Translations under genes and position numbers: made by a program
Source of the DNA: Fibrella aestuarina BUZ 2
GTDB lineage: Bacteria > Bacteroidota > Bacteroidia > Cytophagales > Spirosomataceae
NCBI RefSeq assembly: GCF_000331105.1
Contig: NC_020054.1
Span: 3,107,451 to 3,171,450, forward strand
DNA: 64,000 nucleotides
Direction: 5' to 3'
Notes under the pieces: model-generated
Database searches by the model: none
What the model was told of the DNA's origin: nothing
Seen by the model: the letters and a program-made list of their open reading frames with translations, nothing else
Shown: one piece after another, positions 40,880-50,743 of the stretch
How the letters are laid out: every line of letters starts with the position of its first letter
Position numbering within the stretch: position 1 is the stretch's first letter

Positions 40880-43258
40880 CTATTGACGAGTGACGAAGCC
40901 GCCACGGCCCAGGGTAACCAATTTTCGGACAACGGTCTGGTTACTGCCTTGTCCCTGCTCAAATACGACGTCGGGCGGTAGCGGCACCCGAACGAGCGAG
41001 GCGGGCAGGGTCATAGTTTCGTCGTAAAGCAGGAGTTGCAGCGGCACACCCGGTTTGGCCGTAATCGTCAGCGTCAGTTCGCGGTTCAGGGGCAGCCCGT
41101 TGCAACCGGTAAAGAACTGGTAAGCGGGCGAGCCTAGTAGGGGCGACCGTGAAAACCGCGCCGGTTCGCCATTGATGCTCATCGTCTGGACGGCATTCGA
41201 ATCAGCACTGATCAACCCAATCTCGAACCCCGCCGCGCCCCGCACCGATTTGATGCGCAGCCGTACGTGGCGCCCAGTGGCCGTGCTGCTATCGCTCACA
41301 ACCGTTGCCGTGGGGGCGGGTAGCGGCAGGACCGGCGCGCCGTTTGTAAGCCGTTGCCGGGGCGAGGCGGGGTAAAAGTCGGTGAACAGCCCCTGCGTGC
41401 TTTTCGGGAAAAACTGCTTTTTCCAATGATCCATCGCGGGCGACTGCGATGACCAGTAGGCCCGGCCTGAGTCGGCATCGAGGTAATAGCTCACCATACT
41501 GTGCAGGGGTTGCTCGGCGCTGGGCCGCTCGGCGTAAATGGCCCAACCCGTCAGGAGCAGGCCCAGCCCCAACGTACCCAGCGCCACCGTCGGGCCGTTG
41601 CGCCAGCGTAGGGGCTGGTCGATGGGCAGCAGCACCGGCAGCAGCAAACTCAGCGTAAGCAGAAACAGCACCATCGCCACAATGATCGGCATTTGCAGAT
41701 CGAAGGTGACGAACAGCAGCCGCACCAGCGGAATCAGCAACAACGTAGGCAGCGCCGCCACCAGCCCAACAACCAACTGCCGCTGGGTACGTTGATGAAG
41801 GTCCCAGCGAAGTACAACCCACGTACCTACCGTGCTGAACAACAACGGAAAGAGCAGCTGAAACGTGGCCGACGGCACGCGGACAAACGTGAACAGCACC
41901 AGCGCATACACCAGCCAATAAACGCCCATCACGAGCGAAAACGGCCTGATCCAGCGCAGGAATAGCCGGGTGAGCAGCCCAAACAGCCCCGTGGCCAGCA
42001 GCGCGTAGGCCACCAGAAACCGATCGGAGCCGTAGATCCCATTGATGTAATACGAAAACAGCAGGGGCCGACCATCGAGCCCGTTACGGAAATAATAGGC
42101 CGGGGGCAGTAGTTGCCGAACCCCCACGGTGATCGGCCAGAACAACCCCGTGATCAACAGGATAATCAGCAGAACCGCCCCGGCGCCAGCCAGACTTTGC
42201 CCGATCGTCAGCACGCGCTTGCGCAGCCCTACGATCAACGTACCCAGCAGCGCCAGCGTCAGCAGGGCTACGAGCCAGCCGTTCAGCGTCATTGGGTACT
42301 GCACAAAGTGAAAGCCGACGGTATTGAAAAAGACTTTATCGGGTGCTTTGGTCTGTTCAAGTGGCTGGCTTGCCAGGTAGCGCGTCAGGGCTAGCAGGTT
42401 ACTGCCGTGGTGCTGCAACGTACCCAGGTCGAGGTTTTCGGGCGAATCAGTGAGTTTGTGGTAATGCACGAACCCGTCGATGTAGGCCGAGTTGAGGCCA
42501 GTATAGCCCGCCAGCCGGAAGACCGTGAAATCGGTATTGTTGGGCAGGCTGCTGTACACTTCATACATGAGCGACGAAGCGAGCGGGTAGGGGGCCGCTT
42601 TGCCAAAGGCCTCGACCGCCCAGCCGTTTTGCGGGCTGATCTCAAACGTCAGGCTGGGGCCGCGCACGCCCCGCGCTTCCAGGTTCATCACAAAGCCCAC
42701 GTCTTTGGCCCAGGGATGCCGCACGAACGCCTGCGCGCCGAACAGCCCGTATTCCTCGCCGTCGGTGAGCAGGAAAATGACATCGCGTTCCGGGGGCGGG
42801 CCGGTCTGTAGGGCGCGGGCCGTTTCCAGAATGGCAGCTACGCTCGAAGCGTCGTCGGCAGCACCACGGGCGTTGGGCTGCGAATCATAATGGGCCAGCA
42901 TCAGCACCGCTTTGCCAGAGGACTGCCGGCCTTTCAGCCGGGCCATCACGTTGAAGACGTACCCGACCTTGTTGCCGCTGCGGTGGGCCACGGTCGTTTC
43001 CTGCACCTGAGGATTCAGGTTGAGCTGACGCAACGCATTGAGCAGGTAACTACGTACCTGTATATGCGCCGGAGTACCCATCGCGTGCGGCTCGTTCCCG
43101 ATGGCCCGGACGTGCGTAAAAGCCCGCTGCGCCGAAAACTCGCCCGACGGGGCCGTAGCGGGCAGCGGTGCCGGGGGCTGCATCGCCCGGATAAACCAAA
43201 CCGACAGCCCAATGAGGAGACCGATTGACAGCAGGGCAGCAGGAGCAGAGCGAAGCAT
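40880..43258 (-). CDS. membrane-anchored M28 family metallopeptidase (ERMP1/Pff1-like)
   Basis: The product is 792 residues. An N-terminal anchor helix (residues 8-25) precedes an M28 domain with zinc-ligand residues H123 and D125 (LAHYDSQPN), D135/D136, the catalytic pair E168-E169 (TDGEEYG) and E194, and a late His in HYHKLTDSPENLD. From about 310 to 570 there are nine or so membrane helices, followed by a C-terminal periplasmic domain. This architecture is that of bacterial relatives of the eukaryotic ER metallopeptidase 1. It probably trims N-terminal residues of peptides at the membrane. The S15 hydrolase gene follows on the same strand after 28 bases, suggesting an operon. Confidence 0.88.
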   Translation of the reverse strand: MLRSAPAALLSIGLLIGLSVWFIRAMQPPAPLPATAPSGEFSAQRAFTHVRAIGNEPHAMGTPAHIQVRSYLLNALRQLNLNPQVQETTVAHRSGNKVGYVFNVMARLKGRQSSGKAVLMLAHYDSQPNARGAADDASSVAAILETARALQTGPPPERDVIFLLTDGEEYGLFGAQAFVRHPWAKDVGFVMNLEARGVRGPSLTFEISPQNGWAVEAFGKAAPYPLASSLMYEVYSSLPNNTDFTVFRLAGYTGLNSAYIDGFVHYHKLTDSPENLDLGTLQHHGSNLLALTRYLASQPLEQTKAPDKVFFNTVGFHFVQYPMTLNGWLVALLTLALLGTLIVGLRKRVLTIGQSLAGAGAVLLIILLITGLFWPITVGVRQLLPPAYYFRNGLDGRPLLFSYYINGIYGSDRFLVAYALLATGLFGLLTRLFLRWIRPFSLVMGVYWLVYALVLFTFVRVPSATFQLLFPLLFSTVGTWVVLRWDLHQRTQRQLVVGLVAALPTLLLIPLVRLLFVTFDLQMPIIVAMVLFLLTLSLLLPVLLPIDQPLRWRNGPTVALGTLGLGLLLTGWAIYAERPSAEQPLHSMVSYYLDADSGRAYWSSQSPAMDHWKKQFFPKSTQGLFTDFYPASPRQRLTNGAPVLPLPAPTATVVSDSSTATGRHVRLRIKSVRGAAGFEIGLISADSNAVQTMSINGEPARFSRSPLLGSPAYQFFTGCNGLPLNRELTLTITAKPGVPLQLLLYDETMTLPASLVRVPLPPDVVFEQGQGSNQTVVRKLVTLGRGGFVTRQ

Positions 43259-43360
43259 ACAGAGGCGGGGTAGGAGAGAGCATCGGGTGGGTTACCGCAG
43301 CCTTCCGAATGTAGCATTAATTAGTGGCACCGGGGTGGGTTTTGCAACGACTTTTGCCTT

Positions 43361-43390
43361 TTTGATTAAAAATGGGGCCGTTTATCTTGG
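43361..43390 (+). promoter_or_regulatory. candidate Bacteroidota promoter of the WbqC gene
   Basis: A -33 TTTG (43361-43364, inside TTTTTG) is followed after 18 bases by TATCTTGG (43383-43390), close to TAnnTTTG. The ATG at 43372 lies inside it, which argues for a downstream translation start. Confidence 0.4.
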
Positions 43391-43440
43391 GTGAATCCAA
43401 TTTTTTCGTTAGTTGGAGAATCGAATCAACCTGTTCACGT

Positions 43441-44046
43441 TTGACACCTGATGACGTATTGCTGATCGACCTTCACTACCTCCCATGCCTTGATGTGATG
43501 CGGGGCATGGCCCAGGCAACGGAGGTGCAGATCGAAGCCCACGAAAACTACCACAAACAAAGCTATCGTAACCGCTGCTACGTGCTGACCGCCAATGGCG
43601 TCGATTGCCTCACCGTCCCGGTGCTGAACGGTACCCACCGGCAACGTACCCGTGACGTTCGGATCGATTACAGTCAGAAGTGGATCGACCGGCACTTGCG
43701 CTGCCTGCAATCCGCTTACGCCAAAGCGCCGTATTTTGAGTACCTGATGCCGGATCTGGAGGCCATCCTGGCCCAGCGTCTTCCGCTGTTGTTCGACCTC
43801 AACTGGTCGCTGCTGACATTCTGTCGTAAATGGGCGCGTATCACCACGCCCGTAAACCTGACAGAATGGTACGAACGAGATACCCCCGTCGGCGTTTTTG
43901 ACGCCCGTTCGAGGGTAATACCCGCAAAACGGGGCGAAACCGGGTTATTTGGCCCACAACGCCCCTACCTGCAAAATTTTGGAACTGTATTTGAGCCTAA
44001 CCTGAGCATCTTGGATGCCTTGTTTATGGGGGTAGCCAATGCATGA
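43441..44046 (+). CDS. WbqC family protein
   Basis: The product is about 201 residues if started at TTG 43441, or 224 from ATG 43372. The family begins with a strand (VLLIDLHYLPCLDVMRGM); the motif EAHENYHKQSYRNRCYVLTANGVDCLTVPVLNG and the acidic-aromatic end (TEWYERDTPVGVFDAR) are present. WbqC proteins are linked to surface polysaccharide or lipid synthesis; the precise chemistry is unknown. TTG is preferred because a promoter-like pair of elements overlaps the ATG and the N-terminus then fits the family. It is followed by a long inverted repeat and clpC. Confidence 0.8.
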   Translation: MTPDDVLLIDLHYLPCLDVMRGMAQATEVQIEAHENYHKQSYRNRCYVLTANGVDCLTVPVLNGTHRQRTRDVRIDYSQKWIDRHLRCLQSAYAKAPYFEYLMPDLEAILAQRLPLLFDLNWSLLTFCRKWARITTPVNLTEWYERDTPVGVFDARSRVIPAKRGETGLFGPQRPYLQNFGTVFEPNLSILDALFMGVANA

Positions 44047-44131
44047 AAGAAATAAAGAGCGAACGAGTGAAGCCCTGGCTCAGGTACGTTCTTGAGCCGT
44101 TTGTACCGCCCGTTCGCTCTTTATTTCTTTC
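44045..44131. terminator. long inverted repeat between WbqC gene and clpC
   Basis: Perfect 21-base arms (44045-44065 and 44111-44131) enclose a 45-base loop that holds a second hairpin GGCTCA (44077-44082) / TGAGCC (44093-44098) and one GGTACGTT octamer. The left arm overlaps the WbqC stop codon. Confidence 0.65.
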
Positions 44132-44208
44132 CCGCATTGCCCCTGAACATTCCCAAATTAAATTACGTTATTTCAATAAGGACGCTAATACGATTGGACC
44201 CTAAGCGA

Positions 44209-46737
44209 ATGGAAGCAAAATTTTCAAACCGCGTTAAAGAAGTCATTTCCCTCAGCCGGGAAGAGGCTTTGCGGCTCGGGCACGATTACATCGGCACCGA
44301 ACACTTGCTACTGGGCATGATTCGCGAGGGCGAAGGCGTGGCGGTAGGGCTGCTGAAGAAGCTACAGATCTCACTCGATGAGCTTCGGATCACTATCGAA
44401 CAAGCCACGAAAGGAACCGCAACCAACAACGTTAAGAATCTGGCCAATATCCCCCTGACCCGTCAGTCGGAAAAGACCCTGAAGATTACGTATTTAGAAG
44501 CGAAGATTTTCAAAAGCCCTCTGATCGGCACAGAACATCTGTTGCTGTCGATTCTGCGCGACGAAGACAACGTTGCGACGCAGATTCTGCACAAATTCAA
44601 TGTCAATTACGAAGTCATTAAGGAGATGCTGGAATACCAATCGACTGGAAGTAAACCCACGATGGCCCACGATACCGACGACGACGACAATGATCGCGGC
44701 ATGTTTGGTGGCAGCGGCGGTACCAGCCAGGGTAAAGAGAAAGGCTCAGAAAAATCGCGTACGCCTGTACTCGACAATTTTGGCCGTGACCTGACCAAGC
44801 TGGCTGAGCTGGGCAAGCTCGACCCCATTGTGGGCCGTGAAAAAGAAATTGAGCGCGTGGCCCAGATCCTGAGCCGCCGTAAGAAAAACAACCCGATTCT
44901 GATTGGTGAGCCGGGCGTTGGTAAAACGGCTATCGCCGAAGGCCTCGCGCTGCGCATCGTTCAGAAGAAAGTATCACGCGTGCTGTTTGGCAAGCGCGTC
45001 GTTACGCTCGATCTCGCCTCCTTGGTGGCCGGTACCAAATACCGCGGTCAGTTTGAAGAGCGCATGAAGGCCGTGATGAACGAGCTGGAAAAATCGCCCG
45101 AAGTGATTCTGTTCATCGATGAGCTGCACACGATCGTGGGTGCGGGTGGGGCCTCTGGCTCGCTCGATGCCTCGAACATGTTCAAGCCAGCCCTGGCCCG
45201 CGGCGACATTCAATGCATCGGGGCCACTACGCTGGACGAATACCGCCAGTACATCGAGAAAGATGGTGCCCTGGCCCGTCGTTTCCAGATGGTGATGGTC
45301 GATGCGACGTCGATCGACGAAACCATCGAGATCTTGAACAACATCAAGGATAAGTACGAAGATCACCACCACGTCAACTACACGCCGGAAGCCGTTGAGG
45401 CCGCGGTGAAACTGTCGGAGCGGTATATCTCTGACCGCTTCCTGCCCGATAAGGCGATCGACGTGCTGGATGAAGTAGGTGCCCGCGTGCACATCAGTAA
45501 CATCACCGTTCCCGAAGATATTCTGAAGCTCGAAGAGTCGATCGAGAATATCAAGAAGGAGAAAAACCAGGTGGTGAAGAGCCAGAAATACGAAGAGGCT
45601 GCCCAACTCCGCGACAAGGAGAAACGCCTGATCGATCAGCTCGAACGCGCCAAGCAGGCGTGGGAGGAAGATACCAAGAAGCGCCGCTACACCGTCAACG
45701 AAGAAAACGTGGCCGAAGTCGTAGCGATGATGACGGGCATCCCCGTGACGAGCGTATCGAACGACGAAGGCAAGAAACTCGTGTCGATGGGCACCGAGCT
45801 GAAAGGCAAGGTAATCGGGCAGGATGCCGCGATCGAGAAGCTGGTGAAAGCCATCCAACGGACCCGCGTCGGCCTGAAAGATCCGAAGAAACCAATCGGT
45901 TCGTTTATCTTCCTCGGCCCAACCGGGGTTGGTAAAACCGAGTTGGCGAAGGTGCTGGCCACGTACCTGTTCGACAAGGACGACGCCCTGGTGCGGATCG
46001 ATATGTCGGAGTACATGGAGAAATTCAGCGTATCGCGGCTGGTTGGTGCCCCTCCGGGCTACGTCGGTTACGAAGAAGGCGGTCAGCTGACCGAGAAGAT
46101 TCGTCGCAAGCCGTACTCGGTTGTGCTGCTCGATGAGATCGAAAAAGCCCACCCGGATGTGTTCAACATCCTGTTGCAGGTGCTCGACGATGGTATCCTG
46201 ACCGATGGGCTGGGCCGCCGGGTCGACTTCCGTAACACCATCATCATCATGACCTCAAACATCGGGGTACGTGACCTGAAAGATTTTGGTGCGGGTATCG
46301 GTTTCTCGACGAAAGCCAAGAGCGAAAATCAGGACGAACTGATGAAGAGCACCATCCAAAGCGCGCTGCGGAAGGCCTTCTCGCCGGAGTTCCTGAACCG
46401 TCTTGATGACGTGATCGTGTTTAACTCGCTGCAACGCGAAGACATCCACAAGATCATCGACCTGATGCTGAACAAGCTCCTCGGCCGTGTGCTCAATTTG
46501 GGTTACAACGTGGAGCTGACCGAGAAAGCCAAAGATTTCCTGGCCGAGAAAGGCTACGATCAGCAGTATGGTGCCCGCCCATTGGCTCGCGCCATCCAAC
46601 GCTACCTCGAAGACCCCGTCGCGGAGGAAATCCTGAAAGGCGAACTGAAAGAAGGCGACGTGATCCAGGCCGATTATAGCGGTGAGGGCGAGTCGCTGAC
46701 GATCACCGTCAAAAAGCCGGAAGCTGTTACCGAGTAA
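44209..46737 (+). CDS. clpC: Clp protease ATP-binding subunit ClpC
   Basis: The product is an 842-residue AAA+ unfoldase. Two Clp_N repeats (residues about 5-145; [20 protein letters not shown] and [19 protein letters not shown]) precede AAA module 1 (Walker A GEPGVGKT, 233-240), the UVR/middle domain ([30 protein letters not shown]) and AAA module 2 (Walker A GPTGVGKT, 570-577). The GIGF segment fits the ClpP-binding loop. ATG at 44209 is chosen; an open frame from 44092 would add residues encoded by the intergenic hairpin. It feeds substrates to ClpP in protein quality control. A terminator follows. Confidence 0.96.
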   Translation: MEAKFSNRVKEVISLSREEALRLGHDYIGTEHLLLGMIREGEGVAVGLLKKLQISLDELRITIEQATKGTATNNVKNLANIPLTRQSEKTLKITYLEAKIFKSPLIGTEHLLLSILRDEDNVATQILHKFNVNYEVIKEMLEYQSTGSKPTMAHDTDDDDNDRGMFGGSGGTSQGKEKGSEKSRTPVLDNFGRDLTKLAELGKLDPIVGREKEIERVAQILSRRKKNNPILIGEPGVGKTAIAEGLALRIVQKKVSRVLFGKRVVTLDLASLVAGTKYRGQFEERMKAVMNELEKSPEVILFIDELHTIVGAGGASGSLDASNMFKPALARGDIQCIGATTLDEYRQYIEKDGALARRFQMVMVDATSIDETIEILNNIKDKYEDHHHVNYTPEAVEAAVKLSERYISDRFLPDKAIDVLDEVGARVHISNITVPEDILKLEESIENIKKEKNQVVKSQKYEEAAQLRDKEKRLIDQLERAKQAWEEDTKKRRYTVNEENVAEVVAMMTGIPVTSVSNDEGKKLVSMGTELKGKVIGQDAAIEKLVKAIQRTRVGLKDPKKPIGSFIFLGPTGVGKTELAKVLATYLFDKDDALVRIDMSEYMEKFSVSRLVGAPPGYVGYEEGGQLTEKIRRKPYSVVLLDEIEKAHPDVFNILLQVLDDGILTDGLGRRVDFRNTIIIMTSNIGVRDLKDFGAGIGFSTKAKSENQDELMKSTIQSALRKAFSPEFLNRLDDVIVFNSLQREDIHKIIDLMLNKLLGRVLNLGYNVELTEKAKDFLAEKGYDQQYGARPLARAIQRYLEDPVAEEILKGELKEGDVIQADYSGEGESLTITVKKPEAVTE

Positions 46738-46759
46738 CGCGCATTCCGTTAGCTAAAAC

Positions 46760-46797
46760 AAACCCCGGATGGCCCGCTGCTGTCCGGGGTTTTTCGT
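46760..46797 (+). terminator. Rho-independent terminator of clpC
   Basis: A 10-base stem AAACCCCGGA (46760-46769) / TCCGGGGTTT (46783-46792) is followed by a T-rich TTCG segment 23 bases after the stop. Confidence 0.85.
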
Positions 46798-46823
46798 TTA
46801 TAGGTGTACCAACTACCACCGTT

Positions 46824-48032
46824 ATGAAAAAACTGTTACTACTGAGTGCCCTTTTGCTGGTGGTTAACCAACTGGCGTGGGCACAAACCGAACGCGGCGT
46901 AGGCTGGTGGTCGGGTGGGATCAATGCTGCGAGCAGCCGCAGCACGCTGTTTCAGCAACACAACGAGGCTAGTGCGTTGGACCTGCGCTTCACGCAGGGC
47001 ACGTTCATTCAAACGGATTTGTTGCTGGGTGCCGACCTGCGCCTGTCGCGCTCGAAAACCCTTACCCGTGAAGGTTTTACCCTCGAAGCCGTTACTGATG
47101 ATCGCCTGACAACCGTAGCGGCGGCTCCCTTCATTCGTCGGTTTTGGGGAAAAGAAGCCTTGCGTGGGTACGTTGGCGGCGGAGTGCTGGTTGAATTGAA
47201 CCGCGATCGCCTGCTGACGGCCAACACCAAAACACGCAATGCCGAAGACCTGACCACCCGCTGGCGCATTCGCCCCGAGCTACAGGCGGGTTTGTTTTAT
47301 GCCATCAGTCCACGGTGGGGTGTCGATCTACAAGCTCGGTCGAGTGTAGCCCCCATTGCCTTCACCGACCTGAACTTGAGCCTTGTTATGCTGACTGGCG
47401 TGAAGACGGTCCCAATAGCCGCCGACGCGAAGAAAACCCCAACCCAACTGCTGACGGGCAATTGGGTGGTGAGTGGCACGTTCGATTTGGGTACGGATCG
47501 GCAGCAGCTTACCTCGGCAGCGGGCGAACTGGCCACCAATGTAGAAACACGACAGACAGAGCGATTTACCATCAGCCCCAGCCTGGGTCTCTTTACGGGC
47601 CGTCGCTGGTTGCTGGGTGTAAGCGTACCCATCAGCCATGCGGTGCAGCGTAGCGAGTTTGTGCGGTCGGCTACGCAGACCGTCAGCGGCATCACATCCG
47701 ACATTACCACCAATGGCGTTGGTCTGGCCCCATTTGCCAAAAAATACCTGACCAAAGGTCGCTTTGGTCCCTTCCTGACAGCGCGTGTGGGCTGGCAACG
47801 CGAACGTACCTACGGCCTGAGCGCCACCGCCGATACGCGTACGACCACCTACTCATGGCGGGTCGCGGGCGGCCTCGCCTACCTGCTTGGCAAACGGTTC
47901 ATTGTCGAGGGCGAACTGGTGGGTGTAGGCAGTCAATGGGCCAGTAGCCAACCCGGTGGCGAATCGAGCCGTCAGATCGACGTGAGCGCTACGTTGCGCC
48001 CGGCATTTACCATGAGCTACGTCTTTCTGTAA
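46824..48032 (+). CDS. secreted beta-barrel-like protein, unknown (paralogue A)
   Basis: The product is 402 residues with signal peptide MKKLLLLSALLLVVNQLAWA. The mature part consists of beta-strand-like segments typical of outer-membrane barrels (GGLAYLLGKRFIVEGELVGVG, ending SATLRPAFTMSYVFL with a terminal aromatic pattern). The following gene encodes a 396-residue relative with the same overall plan, so the two are likely a tandem duplication. Both lack a recognised family. Residues about 200-260 contain NWVVSGTFDLGTDRQQ. Outer-membrane location is inferred from signal and C-terminus; function unknown. Confidence 0.75.
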   Translation: MKKLLLLSALLLVVNQLAWAQTERGVGWWSGGINAASSRSTLFQQHNEASALDLRFTQGTFIQTDLLLGADLRLSRSKTLTREGFTLEAVTDDRLTTVAAAPFIRRFWGKEALRGYVGGGVLVELNRDRLLTANTKTRNAEDLTTRWRIRPELQAGLFYAISPRWGVDLQARSSVAPIAFTDLNLSLVMLTGVKTVPIAADAKKTPTQLLTGNWVVSGTFDLGTDRQQLTSAAGELATNVETRQTERFTISPSLGLFTGRRWLLGVSVPISHAVQRSEFVRSATQTVSGITSDITTNGVGLAPFAKKYLTKGRFGPFLTARVGWQRERTYGLSATADTRTTTYSWRVAGGLAYLLGKRFIVEGELVGVGSQWASSQPGGESSRQIDVSATLRPAFTMSYVFL

Positions 48033-48067
48033 ACGGTCTGGTTGTTAACATACATTAATGGTGAAGG

Positions 48068-48100
48068 TTTGTCGTATACTTGTTGAGTTTAGTAGCTTTA
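48068..48100 (+). promoter_or_regulatory. candidate Bacteroidota promoter of the paralogue B gene
   Basis: TTTG (48068-48071) is followed after 21 bases by TAGCTTTA (48093-48100), one mismatch from TAnnTTTG. The start codon lies 23 bases downstream of the -7 element, so the leader would be short. Confidence 0.45.
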
Positions 48101-48122
48101 GGAGTTGCTAAACTTGATGCTT

Positions 48123-49313
48123 ATGAAATACCTCTTCGCCCTTGGCCTTACTGTAGCCAGTAGCTCGCCACTCGTCGCCCAGATTCAAAAGGGCCAATCT
48201 ATTACCTCGGGAACAGCCGGGCTCAGTTATAGCAATCTGAAGAGCATTGTTCCATCGGGGATTGGAGCCAGTACGTATGGTAATCGACTGCAGTCGTTTG
48301 GGGTCAGTACGGCGCTCAATCGGGCGGTGTTTGTGAAAGACGGCTGGGCACTCACCTACAGAGTCAACGCGGACTTTACGCGAACCACATTCGACGACAA
48401 AGGGGGTACGTTACCAGCCGTGTCTACTATTAGGGTGAATGTACATGCCCTCGGCGCAGCCCTTGGGGTGCGTCGTTATTGGGCGCCTACCGGCCTGCTT
48501 CTGGTTTATGCAGGTGGTGGGCTGTCGGCTAGCGGGCAGCAGAGCAGAATCACCGTTGAAAGGCTTTCGCCTCCGACTGAGCCGGAAACGCAAATACCGA
48601 TCAGAAACTGGTCTTTTTCACCAGTCGGTGAGGCCGGGTTGCTTTATCGGCTGACCAATCGGGTAGCTCTGGAAGCCACTTTGCGGAGTGAGGGGTTCCC
48701 GATCAGCGCGGGTAGTGCCGGACTGGGCCTGGCCATTCTCACCGGCGACGCCAACTCAACAATAACGAATGATCCTTTTGAGGCGGGTCAGACCAAACGT
48801 GGACGCTGGTTGTTGGGCGCTTCGGCTTCGGTGTTGGGTAACGAACACACGGAGAACGGGGTGAACAGCAAAAATTCGTCGGCCACCGCTTCGGTGCAGG
48901 CTGGGCAGTTCGTCGCCGATAACGTCCTGGTCGGGGCCAGTATCGATTATTCAGCCTCGCGTTCGGGAAATGGAGATGCCCCCGGAGCCGTCAATTACTC
49001 GGTTGGTATCAACGGCTTTGTCCGGTCGTACATCGGTCCGAACCGGTTACGGCCTTTCATTGAAGGCAGCGTTGGTTACGGGTTTACCAAAAATCCGGGC
49101 AGCGACGTCTCCCAACGCTACGCCGCTCTGGCGCTACGGGGAGGGCTTGCTTATATGTTGGGTGAGCGGGTTATTATCCAGACAACGTTGGGTACGCTGG
49201 ACGGCCGCTACGCGTGGTCTCCAAACACGGCCAATTTGCGGTCTACTTCATCGATCAACGTAAGCGCTACGGCCACCACACTCTCTAACTTTGCGATTTA
49301 CTACGCACTTTAA
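48123..49313 (+). CDS. secreted beta-barrel-like protein, unknown (paralogue B)
   Basis: The product is 396 residues, starting at ATG 48123 with signal MKYLFALGLTVASSSPLVAQ. It shares with the upstream protein a mid-region (RKRGRWLLGASASVLGN pattern) and a C-terminal LRGGLAYMLGERVIIQ, but overall identity is low. Its own promoter-like elements lie directly upstream, so the two copies may be expressed independently. The terminal SATATTLSNFAIYYAL is compatible with an outer-membrane barrel ending. Function unknown. Confidence 0.75.
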   Translation: MKYLFALGLTVASSSPLVAQIQKGQSITSGTAGLSYSNLKSIVPSGIGASTYGNRLQSFGVSTALNRAVFVKDGWALTYRVNADFTRTTFDDKGGTLPAVSTIRVNVHALGAALGVRRYWAPTGLLLVYAGGGLSASGQQSRITVERLSPPTEPETQIPIRNWSFSPVGEAGLLYRLTNRVALEATLRSEGFPISAGSAGLGLAILTGDANSTITNDPFEAGQTKRGRWLLGASASVLGNEHTENGVNSKNSSATASVQAGQFVADNVLVGASIDYSASRSGNGDAPGAVNYSVGINGFVRSYIGPNRLRPFIEGSVGYGFTKNPGSDVSQRYAALALRGGLAYMLGERVIIQTTLGTLDGRYAWSPNTANLRSTSSINVSATATTLSNFAIYYAL

Positions 49314-49345
49314 GGCTGGTTCAGGTACGTTGCCGCGGCCAATCG

Positions 49346-50707
49346 TCAGGCCAGGGGCAACACCGTTTTGCTCAGAAAATCGTTGCGGAACTTGCCCTTG
49401 GGGTCATACTGGGCCGTGAGTTTCTGGAAATCGGGCAGGCGATCGTAGAGCTTGGTAAACTGCGCCGGTGCCATTTTGAACAGCTTGCCCCAGTGAGGAC
49501 GTGCGGCAAACGGGGCCAACTCGCGTTCGATGACGGGGAGCAACTGCCGGACGGCGGCCCACTCGGGTTTCCAGGTGAAGTGGATGGCCACGCTCGGACG
49601 TTTGTAAGCCGTGCTGAGCCAGAGATCGTCGGCGGCGATGGTTCTGATCTCCGAAATGAACAGGTGGGGTGTAATGCGGTCTTTCAGCTTTTCTATCGCC
49701 AATATAGCGTCGACGGCGTTTTCCTGTCCCACAAAATACTCCGACTGTAGCTCTTTGCCACTGCTCGGCGTGAAGCCCATCCGGAAGTGCGGCAGGCGTT
49801 CATACCAGGGGCCGGGTACACCCAGTTGCGCCGTGCAGTTCTCGGCCGATAGCGCGGCGATGGGGTGGAGGTTTTTGGTCGCAGCTTTGGCCCCGAAATA
49901 GTCCGTTGGTGCCTCGGTTGGTTTACCCGGCTCTACGCGGCGTTTTACCCACACTTCGCTGATGGTTTGGTTTTGCCAGTCGGTAAAGAGGCTGACGCTG
50001 TAGCCGCCCGACATGATCTGGTCAAAGTGGGGTTTAAGTTGAGCCAGGGGTAGGTTTTCGTACACATGTTGTGTGGCGTCAAACGTCGGCTGAATATCAA
50101 GGGTCACTTTCGTGACTACGCCCAGCGCACCCAGATGCACAACGGCTCCCTTGAACAGGTCGCCATCGGCGGCCCGGCTCAACGTTTTGACGTCGCCCGC
50201 TGCCGTAACCAGTTCGAAGCCCGACACCGCCGTGGCCAGATTGCCATTGCCCACGCCCGAGCCGTGTGTAGCCGTTGCACAGGCGCCCGCCACCGAAATG
50301 TGCGGCAACGACGCCAGGTTGTGCAGCGCGAAGCCTTTCTCATGCAACAGTGGTGCTAGCTGACCGTATTTCATGCCTGCGCCCACGGTAACAGTGCGGG
50401 CCGATGGGTTGAGGTCGATGACGTCATCGAGTGGCAGCACCGACAGCAGGTTGTGGGCGCTGTCGGCGATGCCGTTGAAGCAATGGCGCGTGCCCAGCAC
50501 CTTCACCCGGCTACATTGTTGTACCAGCTTAGGGACCTGTTCCGCTGCTTTGGCCGAATGCAGCCGGTCGGTACTGTATTGGTAATTGCCAGCCCAATTG
50601 CGAAGCTTTTCGCCGGGGAGGGATTGCGCAGCTAAACGGGTCAATGGCGACACGAAAGGACCAGCCAGAAGGGCCGATGACAGTTTGAGAAATGTACGCT
50701 TCTTCAT
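49346..50707 (-). CDS. secreted FAD-linked alditol/xylitol oxidase-like enzyme
   Basis: The product is 453 residues. An N-terminal Tat-like signal (KKRTFLKLSSALLAG) precedes a FAD_binding_4 domain; H75 in LGTRHCFNG is the position of covalent FAD attachment in alditol oxidase, and PHISVAGACATATHGSGVGNGNL is the flavin-binding core. The C-terminal ALO domain ends with RPHWGKLFKM and the terminal strand. It would oxidise a polyol at C1 using O2 or another acceptor in the periplasm. The N-terminal motif has only one Arg after two Lys, so Tat export is likely but not certain. It is followed by the GDPD-like gene upstream on the same strand. Confidence 0.88.
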   Translation of the reverse strand: MKKRTFLKLSSALLAGPFVSPLTRLAAQSLPGEKLRNWAGNYQYSTDRLHSAKAAEQVPKLVQQCSRVKVLGTRHCFNGIADSAHNLLSVLPLDDVIDLNPSARTVTVGAGMKYGQLAPLLHEKGFALHNLASLPHISVAGACATATHGSGVGNGNLATAVSGFELVTAAGDVKTLSRAADGDLFKGAVVHLGALGVVTKVTLDIQPTFDATQHVYENLPLAQLKPHFDQIMSGGYSVSLFTDWQNQTISEVWVKRRVEPGKPTEAPTDYFGAKAATKNLHPIAALSAENCTAQLGVPGPWYERLPHFRMGFTPSSGKELQSEYFVGQENAVDAILAIEKLKDRITPHLFISEIRTIAADDLWLSTAYKRPSVAIHFTWKPEWAAVRQLLPVIERELAPFAARPHWGKLFKMAPAQFTKLYDRLPDFQKLTAQYDPKGKFRNDFLSKTVLPLA

Positions 50708-50743
50708 GGTGGGTAAAGGAGGGAAGGGAGGCGGGATACAGCG

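Noticed and set aside
44974..46152. 392-residue open frame antisense to clpC
   Set aside because: It lies entirely opposite a well-conserved gene and has the His/Arg/Gly-rich composition of an antisense frame in GC-rich DNA.
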